Source: Earliella scabrosa (Eukaryota > Basidiomycota > Agaricomycetes > Polyporales > Polyporaceae). From it: DNA of 64,000 nt. Of this stretch, positions 1 to 14,354 are shown piece by piece; position 1 is the first letter of the stretch, and each line of letters starts with the position of its first letter. The stretch is taken from positions 310,001 to 374,000 of the forward strand of contig JABYQQ010000011.1 of the NCBI GenBank assembly GCA_022605405.1, written 5' to 3'. The notes under the pieces are model-generated. The model was not told the DNA's origin and did no database searches. It worked only from the letters and a program-made list of their open reading frames with translations. A program made the translations under genes and the position numbers.

Positions 1-1578
1 TAAGCGAACGATCGGCGAGTCACACTGGTAGAGAAGACGCACGCGGACGCGGGCGAGATCGCGCGCGAGTGTTGCTGGGCGTAGTATGGAGGCGAACCCT
101 GCCCATTACTTGTGCCTCCGCTGAAATCCCACATCATCTTGGCTGAGGTTGCGAGGCGAGATTGGAGGACCGGCTCAGACGGCGGTATTAGGAATGAAGG
201 GGCGGTGGCAGATGGTCACAGTCAACTTATAAGGCGCGACGTGGCGCTCCTGCGAGGGCGGGCTCGGCCGGAAGCTTGGCAGAAATGGAGAAGACGATGC
301 CGAAGGACCCGGCGCCGAGTTTCAGCGGTGACTCGTGCGACTGGGTCGAACGTCTCGGGACCACAAGGCTGTCCAGCCAACGGATCCTAGAAAGGCAAAA
401 CTGCGCACGTGAACTACGTCTGCCACGGTATCAGTGTTCACATAGCTGCCTCGAGGATGCCGACAAACGACGAGCGTACGTTGGACTTCTCAGGTCGAGG
501 GACCGAGTCTTCATATACGTATGGCGTCAATATTGATGGGGGCAATGTTGTGGCGGAGAGTGTACAAGCGCCCAGGAATCCCGATGTCCCACATGGGCGG
601 TACCTGATTGCCATTCAAGAATCTCTTTAGGTTGAAATCGCCGGACTTGCGTGCGCTGTGGATAGGCCGTCTACTTGCTATAAGAGGTAGTCATGGCTGG
701 ATTCAACAAGAGCAATAAGCACGGCAATGTCGTGCTCCCTGCGTAGTCAAAGATCGCGCTCACTGGTAGTTGTTTCGGATGTTATCCACGAGTGCGGCAA
801 ATAGGTCGACGATTACTTCATACCCAGAAACAAGAAGAAGCGCTGCGGGTCGAGTTACAGCTGGGTTGTCTGCTGCTGTCTCAGTGTCTGGGCAAGAAGC
901 CATTATGGCTGGGCGGATGTCCAAGTGACGTCATATACGTGTATGGCGACGTGGGATTTCTATCCAAAGATTGAGCTTCACCCTATAATGTGACGAAGAA
1001 GGTAAAATATCTGGTTCTACATGTGTAGCAAACATCAAACGCACCAGAAGATGTTGGTAGCCAGAAAGCAGAGCTCTGGCGCTTAAGGTTGTATTGTGAT
1101 CCGCTAAATCTCCGACGGAAATATTCTAGGTCCGACCACGTGGCCATCAACCTTAAGCTTCAACAGACCCTCTAAGTACCTCTCGAGTTCATGCTGGTTC
1201 AGAACTCACTCAGTAGGCAATGGCATTGAGACATCTAGTTTACGCATCACTGATATGCAGCCATCGCTGACAAGTCAGCTATAGACCTGGTCTCAACTCG
1301 GCAATTCACTCCGCTCTAAAGCATACACGTTCAGTGAATGGCACCTGCTGCTGTCCAGAGCACAAACATGAGCAAAGCGACCTAAAATTGCACGACACCG
1401 CCGACGTAGGTACTACGTTAGTAGTACGTACTTTCTGACTCCAGAATCGATTGCGGCTCAGATCTCATTTGTCCCTCACTCGTCACCCTCATCCTCACTC
1501 CGAAATCCTCTCAAGTTGAACAGTGTCGTCGGTGCATATCACAGTGGGAGCCTCAGATTGAAACTGCCAGCTTTTGCT
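1..1578. other. Left-edge intergenic region, no gene supported
   Basis: Only short overlapping reading frames under 100 residues occur here. None has a recognisable domain or a convincing exon chain. The last 100-200 bases presumably carry the promoter and 5' leader of the F-box gene that starts at 1579. Confidence 0.5.
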
Positions 1579-3431
1579 ATGGCTAGTACAGATGAGTACG
1601 TCGCATCTCCGAAGTTTGACAACGTTGAGTACCGCGTAGTGTGGACAGTCTAAGCCTGATCCCACATCTCAACAGTTCCTCGCCGCATGCTCCTTCCGGT
1701 GAAAACGCGCCCTCCCAACTTTGTCCGACCGAGAGACTTCCACAGGAGATCCTTGCAAAGATTGTCCATTCGGTTCCTGAGTCAATCTGGAGGACAGATC
1801 ATATGACGGCTCTACAGAACCGGAAGCCATACGAAGACATGATCGACGTTGGATCCCTTCGTCCACTTCGCCTGGTTTGCCGATACTGGAACAACGTCTT
1901 GTTGCATACACCCAATTTATGGTCCACAATCCTCGATCTCCCACGCGATCACAGTAGGCCGTTCTCCCCAACAAATCGCCCCGTCTTCTCCAGCTATATT
2001 CATCTCTGTCAAAACAGCCCCCTCTCCTTCTACAGCCATAACGTTTCTGACTCCGGACATGAGTTCCTCCGCGAGCATGGCTCTCGCATTCGGGCGGTGC
2101 ATATCGCCTATCCATTCACGGTCCACGGGGACATCCACGAGCACCTGTTGTCCACGCCGCTCCCGGACCTTGAAGTGTGCTCCTTCGACATCAGCCTCCA
2201 TGGCTACGTGGTCTTGCAGGAGTCCTCCGTGTATACCCGCCTCTTCTTCGGAGGGACGCCGCAGCTTCGAGAGCTCCATCTCAGCGGTGACGTATACCTC
2301 CTACCCAAGGGTTCATTCCCCTTGCTCGAAACGTTCACCATCACCGGAAAGATCAGCGTAACCGGGACCGGGCTTACGCCTCCTGCCCTCGGTCCGTTCC
2401 TGGACTTCTTCTCTCGAGCACCGCGTCTGCGGACAGTTGAGCTCACCCGGCTGGTCGAGCACGGAACGACCGCGTCGTTGGAAGGATGGAATGGCGGGCG
2501 CGTCCAGCTACCACGTCTCACATCCATCACCCTCACGGAGATCTACGACTGCTTGCATGGCCGGTTCCGGACCACCGCGGCCGCATCCTCGACATTCTGG
2601 CACGCACTCCTTTCGCACATAATCGCACCAAACATGCGGGACGTGGAGATCTGGCCACTGCAGCCGTCCAAGCTGCGCTCGTGCGTGGCAGTGATCCCGG
2701 GGTCCGAGCGTCGGGCATCGCACTTGTGGCTCTCGTTCGTGCGCGGAGTTGAGTGCCTGCACCTTGCGTGTGTGGACCTGCGTACGGCACAGCGCACCTT
2801 CCTGGAGATCGGCTGTGCGAATAAAATCGGTGCTCAGTCATCCGATCGGCAGGTGCCCCTGCTCTTGGAAGTAACTGGCGCGTACCTGGCCCAAATACCG
2901 ATGTTCCAGAATATCCGTAACCTCCACGTCGCGAACCCCACTGGAAACGAGCTCAACGCGTTGTTCAAACCGGCAGGAGCTGCGTTCCTCGCGAACCTGC
3001 CTAATCTCGAATGCTTGGTCGTGGTCGGCGCCGTTCGCGATGACGAGGACTCGGAACCTGAAGGTGCATCCCCTTTCACCCTCTCAGACGTGATCACCTC
3101 CCTCGAGGTCCCAGAGGGCTTGGATGCAGGCGCGGTCTGCTGCCCGCGCCTCGCGGTGCTCGGGATCGAGCACTTGGAGAGGGCGCCTGCAGCCAGTGTC
3201 GACGATTCGGCTTTGGTGGGGCGTATGGCGCAGTCCCGAATGGCTGCCGGATGCCCGCTCACCCGAATTCTGGTCAGGAGGGTGCCTAGCGGTCCTGTGG
3301 AGGAGTACAGCGGCGAGGGGACTTTGACGAACGTCCATACTCATCCCGATGCAGAGCGAATGATTCGTGACCTATGGAGTGGCGGCCGCGACATCTTGAG
3401 AGGAACCCTCACTCCGATGCACGATACGTGA
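1579..3431 (+). CDS. F-box domain protein
   Basis: Likely substrate-recognition subunit of an SCF-type ubiquitin ligase, by family analogy; its substrate is unknown. The long exon (1640-3431) has no ATG at its 5' end. A 17-base first exon at 1579-1595 (ATG GCT AGT ACA GAT GA) joins in frame across a 44-base GT-AG intron, giving 602 residues. The F-box lies near residues 39-90: LPQEILAKIV, then LRPLRLVCRYWNNVLL and a TPNLWSTI segment, the usual basidiomycete form. The rest is a leucine-rich, LRR-like C-terminal region with repeated L..L.. spacing and no clear catalytic motif. Such F-box genes are numerous in Agaricomycetes. The class is fairly sure and the N-terminal mini-exon is an inference from splice signals and frame. 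Confidence 0.8.
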
Positions 3432-3641
3432 AGTGAGTGATGGTAAATTCTATCCATACAAACCATGTATACTACATAGCGGGACGATCGTCCCGTCAGA
3501 CTACCGCGTATTCCAACCTAGCACCACGTCCGTTCAGTCCGGAAGCAAAGAAACAAAGATGATATGAAGATGTCTAACACGGCCCTCTGTGCAGCACCAT
3601 GATATACCTGTTCGGTAGAGAGATCGTCCAGCCTCACATGC

Positions 3642-5634
<1,993 letters not shown>

Positions 5635-6156
5635 TGTGATGGAGTGTAGGAAGATACAAAGGCTAAGAGGCGCGCGACGCGGTGGCGCGTTCAACACGCT
5701 TAAATTCACGCGACGCGTCGAGTCACGCCTCACGGGCCCGAGTGATGTCACGCGCGCGCCCAAAATTTGGACCTAGGCTAAGGTTTGACCCTTGGACTCA
5801 TCCCCTTTCCAACCGTAACGGATTCCGACTTCTCGTAAATCGGTCTATGCTTGCTTCTGCATGGGCTCACCCTTCGATATGGAGCGGGGGATGCACTGGC
5901 TACCAGCTAGCTTTCAAGTTCAAGCACTTCATGATGGAGAAGGCAGCAGCGAAACATGTGGACTTCCTGACTATACGGTAACTCAACGTTGAACGAGTCG
6001 TGAGCTTTTACTATGAATGTTTGCTCAGTGATTGATGAGCATCATCCGATGAACTTTCTCAGACGCGTCTCAAAGCCATAACGTCATCGCTTCCACTACT
6101 CTGCATATGGTCCCGCGATACACCAGTTCCCGCGGTACATAAGCGACGGCAGATGG

Positions 6157-6656
6157 ATGGGATATGTTCCATTCCTGCTCGATTCCCATGCGAACATCAC
6201 GACTCACATGGAGCTCGACTTGGACCCAGACGAAAAGAAGCTCCTCGAGATACTTGACCGTATCTTCGTTCGCATCTCAACTAGCTCTAGCCGGGCCTTC
6301 GGCAACGCAGGGAGGACACAATCAAAGGTATGTCAATCCTATATATCAGGCTGACAGGCTGACAGCCCTGTCTGGTAGGCTAGCTCATTACAGAGCGACT
6401 ACTTCCGACATCACAGCGACGCACGACCGTCGACTATCGAAGATCTGACTGGCGGTGCTCCGGAGATGTCTGCAACGAGTGCCAAACTCGGGATCCGCAA
6501 GCAACCTGTATGTTTCGGGACTAGACTGGCGCAAGTACTCGTGTTGGCGTGCACTTACGCGATTGCATATAGAGCCAGCATTCATCGACATCCGCAATAC
6601 CGCCTTTGCCTCCCCTTGGCCTTCCCCCGCTACAATCGTTCCACGTCCCTCCGTAG
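6157..6656 (+). CDS. Possible small protein of unknown function
   Basis: Three exons (6157-6327, 6394-6507, 6573-6656) join in phase 0 with consensus GT-AG introns to give 122 residues. The N-terminal part is rich in acidic residues and leucine (ELDLDPDEKKLLEILDRIF). The C-terminal part is rich in proline and serine. No family is recognised. The reading frame stays open upstream of the chosen ATG, so the gene may begin further left with another exon. It lies between divergent CHK1 and the membrane-protein gene at 6829. It could instead be an untranslated leader of the downstream gene or a gene remnant. Confidence 0.4.
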
Positions 6657-6828
6657 GAGGGGGCCATCCTCGTCCGCTCCTTTCTTCTTGGCTCTGATTT
6701 GCTGCCTGTCTGTGTTTACTGTGGTCTCTCTCGACCAAGCAGAGAAGAGCATTCCAAGACAAGGCATCCGACGTACACTTGGAGATTACCCGCAAACCGT
6801 CCAGGACTCCAGCCAGTTGATCTCCAGC

Positions 6829-8783
6829 ATGGTAGACTGGGAGGACCCCGAAGTGGTCACGTACGTGTTCTTCCTGTACGAGCAGATCACGATCTTCATG
6901 CTCGGCTTCTACGGGTGAGTTCTCTTGCTGCCCTCACCGTCCCCGTCCACTCTACCGCAACCGTGACTACGCGCGCAGCTAAATCACACTCTCCATCCCC
7001 TCCTCGGCCAGAACGCAGTTCATAAACAGCCTCAATGTCGAATGGGAGCTCCTCACGGGCAAGCGCGCTTTCCGCCTCGTTCATGCGCCATACCTCCTCG
7101 CGCGGTACATCACCCTCTCCGCGCTCCTCTTCTTGCAAGTGTGGCCTTCTCATACCCCCTCCCATCCTCTCGTTGACTCTGGCGCGCGCGCAGTGTGATC
7201 TCAGGACGCATCCAGAGCCGCATCGCGTGCGACTGTGCGTATGCCATCCTCGCAGTCAAACGTCTCCGCAGGGATTGAACTAACGCGCGGACGCGATCGT
7301 CGCATCCGTCTCGTTCTTTTGGCACAGTCGCGTACCGTCTCTTTGCAGTAAGTCGCTCACTTCATCGCGCGCGCGGGAAGTCCATGTCTGACGGATCGTC
7401 GCAGAGCCTCGGCAGCCTGGCCGCGATGCTCGCGAGCCTCATCCTCGGCTCTAGACCGTACGTCTCTGGCTCTGCGAAAAAAGCCAACAGAGGTCTTGAC
7501 GTTCAACCGCCTGCTGGCATCCAGCGCGGCCATATTCTGGACGCTCAAGACATCCGCTCCCCTCTTTCTTCTTGGGGCGCTCGCGTTCGGGCAGGGCTTT
7601 CTCGTCACCTACCGTGCGTACAGCCTAGCTATGCTTCCTCCATGCTTGGGAGCTGACAGCTCTTTGGATCCGCATTGCAGAGGGCATCGCAACGATACGC
7701 GCCATGTGGGACGAAGGGACGGCGATGTGCGTCGTGTACAAGTGGGACAGCACCGTGCTCGCGATCTTCTACATCTACAGTGCGTCCTGCGCCCCACCAC
7801 CTCCCGCCTCGGACTGACCGCGCCCGGGCAGCGTTCGCGTACGACGTCGTGATCCTGCTCCTGACGCTTTACGCTGTCCGGCGCGTGCACCACGAGCAGA
7901 AGCGCAGACGGTGGGGAGTCGGCGACATCCTCTGCATCCAGGGCATCGGGTACGTCGTCGTGACGTGCATCGTGAACATGCCCGTCGCCGTCCTCGCCGT
8001 CCTCGACCTGAACGGTGCGTCCCCTTCGCGTTTCTTACTTCCACGCTAGCGCTGACAGGGGTGCTGCACACAGCCGGGATGGACGTCCTGCTCTCCATCC
8101 CCGCGATGACAATCAGGTGCGTCACCCAGGGTAGCCGACGCGCACATGATATGCTCATCCCCGCCTATCGCGCGCAGCGTCATCGCGTCCTCGCTGACCC
8201 TCCTCACGCTCGAAGACTTCAGCGCGTCGTGCAAATGCGTGCCCCGGACGTCGTCCCGCTCGGCGGGCGGAGAACAGGATCGCACGGGGACGGGCGCTCC
8301 CCGGGCCTCGGAGCGCGCGTCGTCGACCCAGTACTACGCCAGCGTGACGACACACATCCCGATGACGCTCTCGTGAGTACACACTCAATTCTCAACTCTT
8401 CTTCCCTTCCGACATGACCAGCCGTCACGCCGAGCCTCCCCGAGGCTGGGAGCCAGACGTGGGCATCCCGGCAGCGCCTGGGAGAACCTGGGGCAATCTC
8501 GGGGAGGAGCGAGCACAGACCGGACTCGGACTCGGACTAGGACTGGGATCGGAGTTTGATAGCAATGGTGACTGACGTGGGTGTGCGACCGCACTGCAGG
8601 GCCATCGACTCTGAAGAAGTGTTCGACGACGACCTCGCCGCGCTCGCCGCTGCAGCCGCCAAGACCGAGTCGCGGTGCGTCCAGCTTCCGTCCCCGTCCG
8701 AGTCGCAGAACGGCTCTGTGGCTGGGGCTGGCAAGACTCAGGACGGCGGCGCCCACACGGACGCGGACTTGCAGAGCGTGTGA
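6829..8783 (+). CDS. Multi-pass membrane protein, DUF6533-like seven-TM type
   Basis: The protein begins MVDWEDPEVVTYVFFLYEQI and continues through many short exons. One reads VEWELLTGKRAFRLVHAPYL followed by LLARYITLSALLFL, the arrangement (E..W..lTgkra...l...aRY) seen near the N-terminus of expanded fungal seven-helix proteins. Later hydrophobic segments include SLGSLAAMLASLILG, FLLGALAFGQGFLVTYR, STVLAIFYIY, YDVVILLLTLYAV, IGYVVVTCIVNMPVAVLAV and VIASSLTLLTL. The tail is cytosolic-looking, with acidic and alanine/serine-rich stretches and a stop at 8781-8783. Exon borders are only approximate: eight or more introns of about 50-60 bases, and a longer one near 8376-8600. Assignment to DUF6533 rests on topology and the W/RY pattern. 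The function is not known. Confidence 0.65.
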
Positions 8784-11626
8784 GACGTAACCTCGGCAGC
8801 TGTCTGTGTGTATATCCTGTCCTGGACTTGTCGTGCCGTACGATGTCATTTGTCGCTTGTTGTCGCTCGCTGTCGAGACCCTCGCTGTCCGCTGCCCATT
8901 CGTTTGTTGCTTGCTTCTACTCGCGATCCCCCGCTGTACCGTACATACTATAAGTACTTGCCATATCCATACAAACGCTGTTGTCGCGCTCCTCCGGCCA
9001 CAGGCCACAGGCCTCAGCCCCACTGTCTCTCGCGAGCACCGGGCACATCGTCGCGAGACTGACTAAGAAGACGTGGAATTCAAGGACTCTAGGTTCGGGG
9101 GGAGCTCCCTGATCCCGCTCTCCCAGCCTCAAACCCAGTCCACTGCCGATGCGACTCAACCATGGAATCCTACTGCGTTGTTCGCAGGGTCACGTCAAGA
9201 GGCTCGGGCGACCCCTCCCGAACCCCGAGACCCCAAGCTCAAGCTCTGAGAGCCTGAGCTATGTTGACAGCATGAAGCTGTGTGAGAGTTCGGTTGAGGG
9301 CATCACATCGTACGAGATGGGCGCCTGGTAGTCACCCTCGTCCACCATGAGGCTCCGTCCGCTGTGTATGATCAGAAGAGGCCTCTTGGAGCGGGGCAGT
9401 GGCTATCGCCTGGGCGGATGCAGAGCCCTCTGCGATGCCTCCGCGAGGACAGAGCTTCGACGAGGTCGCACAAGGCTCTCAGAGAAGCGGATTAGTCGCG
9501 CTAACGGTGTTCTGTATATTGACAAACCCCAAACGGGAAGCCCGCTGCTCTGCTCATGATGATCGCACTGGCAGGAGCAACCATGAAGGTCGAGACTACT
9601 GAAATGGAGCGGACATCATGGCATTCGGCGCACAAAGCTGGTGAATACACCTAACGTTGATCTCAATAGATTAAGAAAGCTTTATAGCGTCCACCCCATG
9701 TCCAGTCGTACGTTGCACCCATCCGATGTTGATGTTAGCAATCGCAAGAACGATCGCCTTCCCAATCATACATACGGCACATCCACTCACAGAGCACATA
9801 TAGCGACCTAATCAACCATCGAACGTGAATCCTGATCCCATCCAAGATGGGACGTAGCGACCCCAACCCACGCTCGAATTTACTGCCTGTTCCCAGTCAT
9901 TCGACTTCCCACTCCAACCCATCCAATCTCGTCGCGTACGATCAGCTCGCCCATCGAGCACAGACACCTGCCCAATCCGACCATCACAGCGAATGCACGA
10001 TGTACGGCCGTGGCCACACTCGCACGCGCACCTGCTGCGCGTGCACGAACGCGCACGATGGACGTCATGTCACTGTTAGACGTTAGAACCTCGATGGTGC
10101 GGCCACGATGCAGATGCGCGACGGTGGCCGGCGCTGCGACCAATCTTCGGAGATGGCAGATAAGCGTGTGTCTGTCCACAGACGATCGTCCGCGCTCACA
10201 GTGCGTACCGTCGCTGGAAACGTGCGATCCGTGTGTCCAAGCGTTTGGTGGAACTCTCGCCCGTTTGGGGCATGTCTCCGGAGCTGCTGCTGCTATTGAA
10301 ATGCATCCGTGGACCGTCGGCCTCCACCATCATTGTCCAGGAGCGGAGCGGATCGAATGTGCGCATGCGTGATGGGCCATTCCCCGAGCTGCACGCCCGA
10401 GATACGCGTGCGCAGCGCGGGCGAATGAACACCGATCTCCCACTCGCACCTTCGATGTGCGTGGGAGCGCTCGGGTGTGCAACACAAGTTGTGCACGGAC
10501 GCTTTGGGGCATGTGAGGGAGGCATATGGGCACAAGCCCGGCATGTGGGCAGGGCAGATGTCAAGACAGCCGAGGAATGTGGCTCGGAACGTATGCGCAT
10601 GTTCACTTCGTGGGGGAGTGCGAGCCTCGAGGCGGCAGTGAATTCGAAGGACGAGCGTTCCGACAGATATGGAATGATGGCGCACTGTGGAGTGACGCAG
10701 GGCTCGCGCCTGCGTGAGTGTGTGCGCTCAGCGCTGCGCGGGGTGCGATAAGTACTTGGCGACATGGAGCTCCCTCCGTCGAGACGATCTTCTACATGAT
10801 GCAGTAAGATTCGGGGTGGCTGTCGGCCTCCACCATCTGGGCCACACAATCGAGCGAGTTGGACAGGGAAGATGGGCTGTGCGACATGTCCCGAGAAGAA
10901 TAGCAAGGAGAACTCACCTGGCCCGCGATCGTAGCATGCCATGATAGGAGGAGGCCACGCCCACCCACCACGAGCGGTTCACGGGGCTCGCGGTTAGATA
11001 GCAGACGCACTGCGGACCAGTCACCGGATTGCAGTGTGTGGCCATCCCTGGGCCGTCCAGGTTCGAACTTCGAAAGCTTGTGCACCCGCCCGTTCAAGGA
11101 GCGCGGCTGCCTGGACTTGTCTCGTAGAACGAGTTTGTGCGGAAGCTTGGCGCAGTGGAAGGGGTTTTGCGCGGGTGTCCGCGTCGTGCGATCTGGAATG
11201 TGGAGCCGCCTGTGCAGTTCTAGATCAAGCCGCTAGGCCCGTCGCGGCCCTCCGTCTTTGCTGGGCAGGTGAAGAAACCACGACAACAACATTGCGGGCA
11301 GTGCGGGGCGTTGGGAGTGTCGAGCTGAGCTGGCCGACGACGACGAGACAACGAGAAGAGACAAAAGCAAGACAAAGAGCGGCGAGCGCGACTGAACTCT
11401 GGCAGCAGCGGCAGGGTGGAGCACCAGCACCGCTTACGTTAGCCACGTGGATCGGGTTCCGCACCGGCGTGTTCACGACTTCCCTCTTCTCCGGGCGCCT
11501 ACTATCTCTCTCCTCTTCTTTGTCGTCTCGCACCCTTATACTTAAACGCGAGCAGGTTCACGACCTTCACGACCTTCATCCACGACCTCGATAGACTATC
11601 TCATCGTCCTCGCCCTCACGCCCAGC
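8784..11626. other. Gene-poor interval between membrane protein and phosphatase genes
   Basis: No coding exon chain is supported. Open frames on both strands, such as a long minus-strand frame at 10196-10942, lack domains and have a composition typical of chance frames in GC-rich DNA. The stretch just before 11627 is pyrimidine-rich and probably carries the phosphatase promoter and leader. Confidence 0.45.
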
Positions 11627-12352
11627 ATGTCTGTCGCTACCTGCGAAATGACCCGCCCATCCGCTATGTCTCGTCCCTCGACGAGTGGCCTCCGTCGTGA
11701 GCGCATGCCTGTCATGCCACCTCGGCCACCATCCTCGAGCCCACCGTCGCCCACGACGAGGACACGCCACCGCCCAAGGCCAATCCCAAACTCGTACTGG
11801 GCCACCCCATACCTCGTCGCGTGCGAGTTCCCCTACTGCCCCCTCACGCCCACCCAAATAGCCTGCAAGCAGACGAAGCAGAAGCTCGACGCGCTGCTCC
11901 TAGCAGGGGTACGCACCTTCATCGACCTCACCGAGCCGCACGAGCTCTTCCCGTACTCGCCCCACCTCACCGAGCGATGCGCCCTCGTCGGCATCGACCC
12001 GCGCGAGGTCGAGTACCACAACTTCCCCATCCGGGACCGCTCCCTCCCCGAGTCTGTCGACTTTGTCCGGCGGATCATGGAGGTCCTCCGCGACAACGAG
12101 GAGCGTGGCCGCGTCGCCGCCGTGCACTGCCGTGGGGGCATCGGCCGCACGGGCCTCATCGTCGGCTGCTGGCTCGTCGAGTGCGGGATCGCGCGGGACG
12201 GCGACGACGCGCTCCGGATGATCGCGGAGGAGTGGAAGACGGTCGAGAAGTGCAAGCGGTACCCGCTCAGCCCCGAGACCGGGCCCCAGCACGACTACGT
12301 GCGCACGTTTGAGCGGGCGGCGTGGATCGATGAGAAGCACGAAGTGCTCTGA
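11627..12352 (+). CDS. Protein tyrosine / dual-specificity phosphatase-like protein
   Basis: Intronless frame of 241 residues. The active-site P-loop HCRGGIGRT lies at about residues 167-175, with Cys168 as predicted nucleophile and Arg174 binding phosphate. An upstream acidic loop (FPIRDRSLPES) may supply the general acid. The catalytic domain begins near residue 50 (SYWATPYLVACEFP), after a Pro/Arg/Ser-rich disordered N-terminus. The LDALLLAGVRTFIDLTE segment resembles the small CDKN3/PTP-like phosphatases. The family acts on phosphotyrosine or phosphoserine/threonine proteins, and some relatives act on phosphoinositides. The substrate cannot be told from sequence. The chosen ATG is the first in frame, and internal ATGs within the disordered leader cannot be excluded. 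Confidence 0.8.
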   Translation: MSVATCEMTRPSAMSRPSTSGLRRERMPVMPPRPPSSSPPSPTTRTRHRPRPIPNSYWATPYLVACEFPYCPLTPTQIACKQTKQKLDALLLAGVRTFIDLTEPHELFPYSPHLTERCALVGIDPREVEYHNFPIRDRSLPESVDFVRRIMEVLRDNEERGRVAAVHCRGGIGRTGLIVGCWLVECGIARDGDDALRMIAEEWKTVEKCKRYPLSPETGPQHDYVRTFERAAWIDEKHEVL

Positions 12353-13394
12353 GCGGGCGATCGTCGGTCGACCGGTACGTCCACACGCTCTTCTTTCGTC
12401 CCGACCGCGGCTGACGGGCCTTATCGTGTTGTATAAAGCTCGCACTCTGTGCATGACGCCTACATGGCACGAGCATGACGAACATTCCCCATCCCTATCT
12501 CTCTGCGCAACTTGCTAAGTTATTATCAATGTTGTCGTGTTTTCCCTCCTGTCGCTGTCTCCTGGGTAGACTGGGCACGGACCCCTTTCCTCTTGCTCCC
12601 TCTCATCACGTTCCGTCACATTTCCATCTGTCCATAGTCTCCTTCCTCTCTCCCTCTCGATCTGTACATAGCGTTCCACCCGTTCCTGCACCATGCTGTG
12701 GCAGCATCTGTCCCGCATCTCGTCTCTGTCTCTCGCATCAGGCACACAGGCATAGACGTAACGTACACCTTTCCTCTACGTCCTTTCTCCATCTCCGTCT
12801 CCATCTACATTTCCATCTCCCTTTCCACATCCAATTCCCTATCCTGTCTATCGTCTATACCTATCATCGCGCCGTTGACATCACGATACATCAGTATAGT
12901 CTCGTCCTGTACTGGTTAATCAAGCACGTTTCCACCGCATGATCAACCTGGCCCCGTCAAATTGCTCGCCGCATTGTCCCCAGCTCGTGCAGCGGCGCAA
13001 TTGACTCGACTCGAGCATTCTTCCGAGATTCTCGGATGTGCTCCCCGGTGCGGCCGAGCTCGGCGGTGGGGCCCGGCCAGTGGCTGCCAGTGGTCGGCCA
13101 ATCGCAGCGCAGGCATTCAAGCTGTTCCGTATATTCTACTCAACGCCAGATCCCAGTACTAGCGGTGACGTTGTTCATCGCGGCATGGCTAAGTTCCAAG
13201 TACTATCTAGACCTGGCTGCGTTCTGTTCTTTCCGCCTCACTCCAAGCCCTCACAACCATTCGTCACGGTGGCAGGGAAGCTGGTACTGTCATTCAAACG
13301 GTGTCGATACTCTCAACTATGCACAGTCACGAAACTCAGCGGTCTGACGGAGCGAACGCGCGCGCTCTTGCCGCGATGGGCCTTGGACGATCGG
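12353..13394. other. Convergent intergenic region, pyrimidine-rich
   Basis: The phosphatase and the minus-strand lectin gene converge here. Roughly 12500-12900 is strongly C/T-rich on the plus strand, with runs of tcc/ctc and ttcc. No gene is supported. Confidence 0.5.
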
Positions 13395-14262
13395 CTAGAA
13401 CAACCCAGTCTTCTTGTAGAAGAACAAGCCAGAGAGGCCGCCTGTAACCAGCTTGTCAGTCCACGGTCCTCGAGAGCTGGCGAGAGAAAAGAGGATGCTC
13501 ACGGTCGGGGGTGCCCAAGTCGAATCCGCCGAACGCGATGACGTCCGGGCAGTGGAACGGCGTGCCGGTGGTGCTCTTCCCGAAGGGCTGCGTGCGGTCA
13601 ATGGTCACCGGTCAGCCGCAGCACCAACTCTGGTAATTTGAACTGGGATGGTACTACTCACGCCTAGGGTGCGAGTCTCGCCGGACAACTTGTTGAAAAT
13701 GAAGAAGCCGATCTGGGCGACCACGCTGCGGTTCTGGTACCTCGGCTGGGGACCGGCGCGGCCAAAGACCGCTGCGATGACTTCCCCGTCTGCTCCATCA
13801 TCGGAAGAGTCACATAGAGTCAGTCACCCTCGTTGCCACGGACAAGGAGTGCTGATGCGTACCCCCCAAAACCACGTCCGCTTGGTCTCGGCCAGGAGCT
13901 GGACCGCTGCCGTGCTTGATGACGGTGGTGGTGGTTTGGCCGCCGGTGAGGCGGTAGGTGACGGTGATGCCGTCGATCATCGTCCCGTAGTGGACGGTGA
14001 CCTGCTTGATGGGGAACTCGGGGTCCAGCTTGTCTCTGGCTATGATCGGTCGTCAGCCTCGACGTTGGCGGAAGGGGCTCGCTGCTATCACCGACCTTGG
14101 TCCACGATGAAGCTGCCTGTGAATGCACATGGAGAATGTCAGAGGGACATTGTAGACAGGCACTTGGAGGTTTTTACCGTCGCCGTTCTTGAAGAGAATG
14201 TCGCTGAACATGGTACCGTCCTCGCCGCCGACGAGGGACGTCTCGATGTAGCTGCTCTGCAT
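13395..14262 (-). CDS. Jacalin-like lectin domain protein (copy 1, divergent)
   Basis: Predicted carbohydrate-binding protein of jacalin-like beta-prism type. Six exons, complement(13395-13441, 13503-13587, 13662-13789, 13863-14039, 14096-14116, 14178-14262), join in frame to 180 residues. It starts MQSSYIETSLVGGEDGTMFS, with the GG.xG..FxD opening of the fold. Then come IKQVTVHYGTMIDGITVTY, a His-Gly turn (KHGSG), GEVIAAVFGRAG, IGFFIFN, PFGKSTTGTPFHCPDVIAFG and GLSGLFFYK, matching the repeated motifs of the fold. There is no signal peptide. It is clearly paralogous to the genes at 24275, 29728 and 32901 but more divergent. It lacks one of their introns and ends right after GLSGLFFYKKTGLF, without their acidic tail. 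The jacalin assignment comes from motif spacing; a structural prediction would settle it. Confidence 0.75.
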
Positions 14263-14346
14263 GGTTGGATACTGAGGATGTCAGGAGGCGAGCAAGAGCG
14301 TAAGGTCGTAGGAAAGAATCCTGAAGAGACATGGCATGAGGGACCG

Positions 14347-14354
14347 GTTATATA
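14347..14354 (-). promoter_or_regulatory. TATA-like element of lectin copy 1
   Basis: TATATAAC on the minus strand, about 85 bases upstream of the ATG at 14262. The position matches the TATA elements found before the other three lectin genes. Confidence 0.5.

Noticed and set aside
10196..10942. 248-codon minus-strand open frame in a gene-poor interval
   Set aside because: No domain, no splice partners and a composition like a chance frame in GC-rich DNA. An overlapping plus-strand frame of similar length exists.
11821..12312. Arg/Pro/His-rich plus-strand frame
   Set aside because: Alternative frame of the phosphatase gene, which has a complete catalytic motif.
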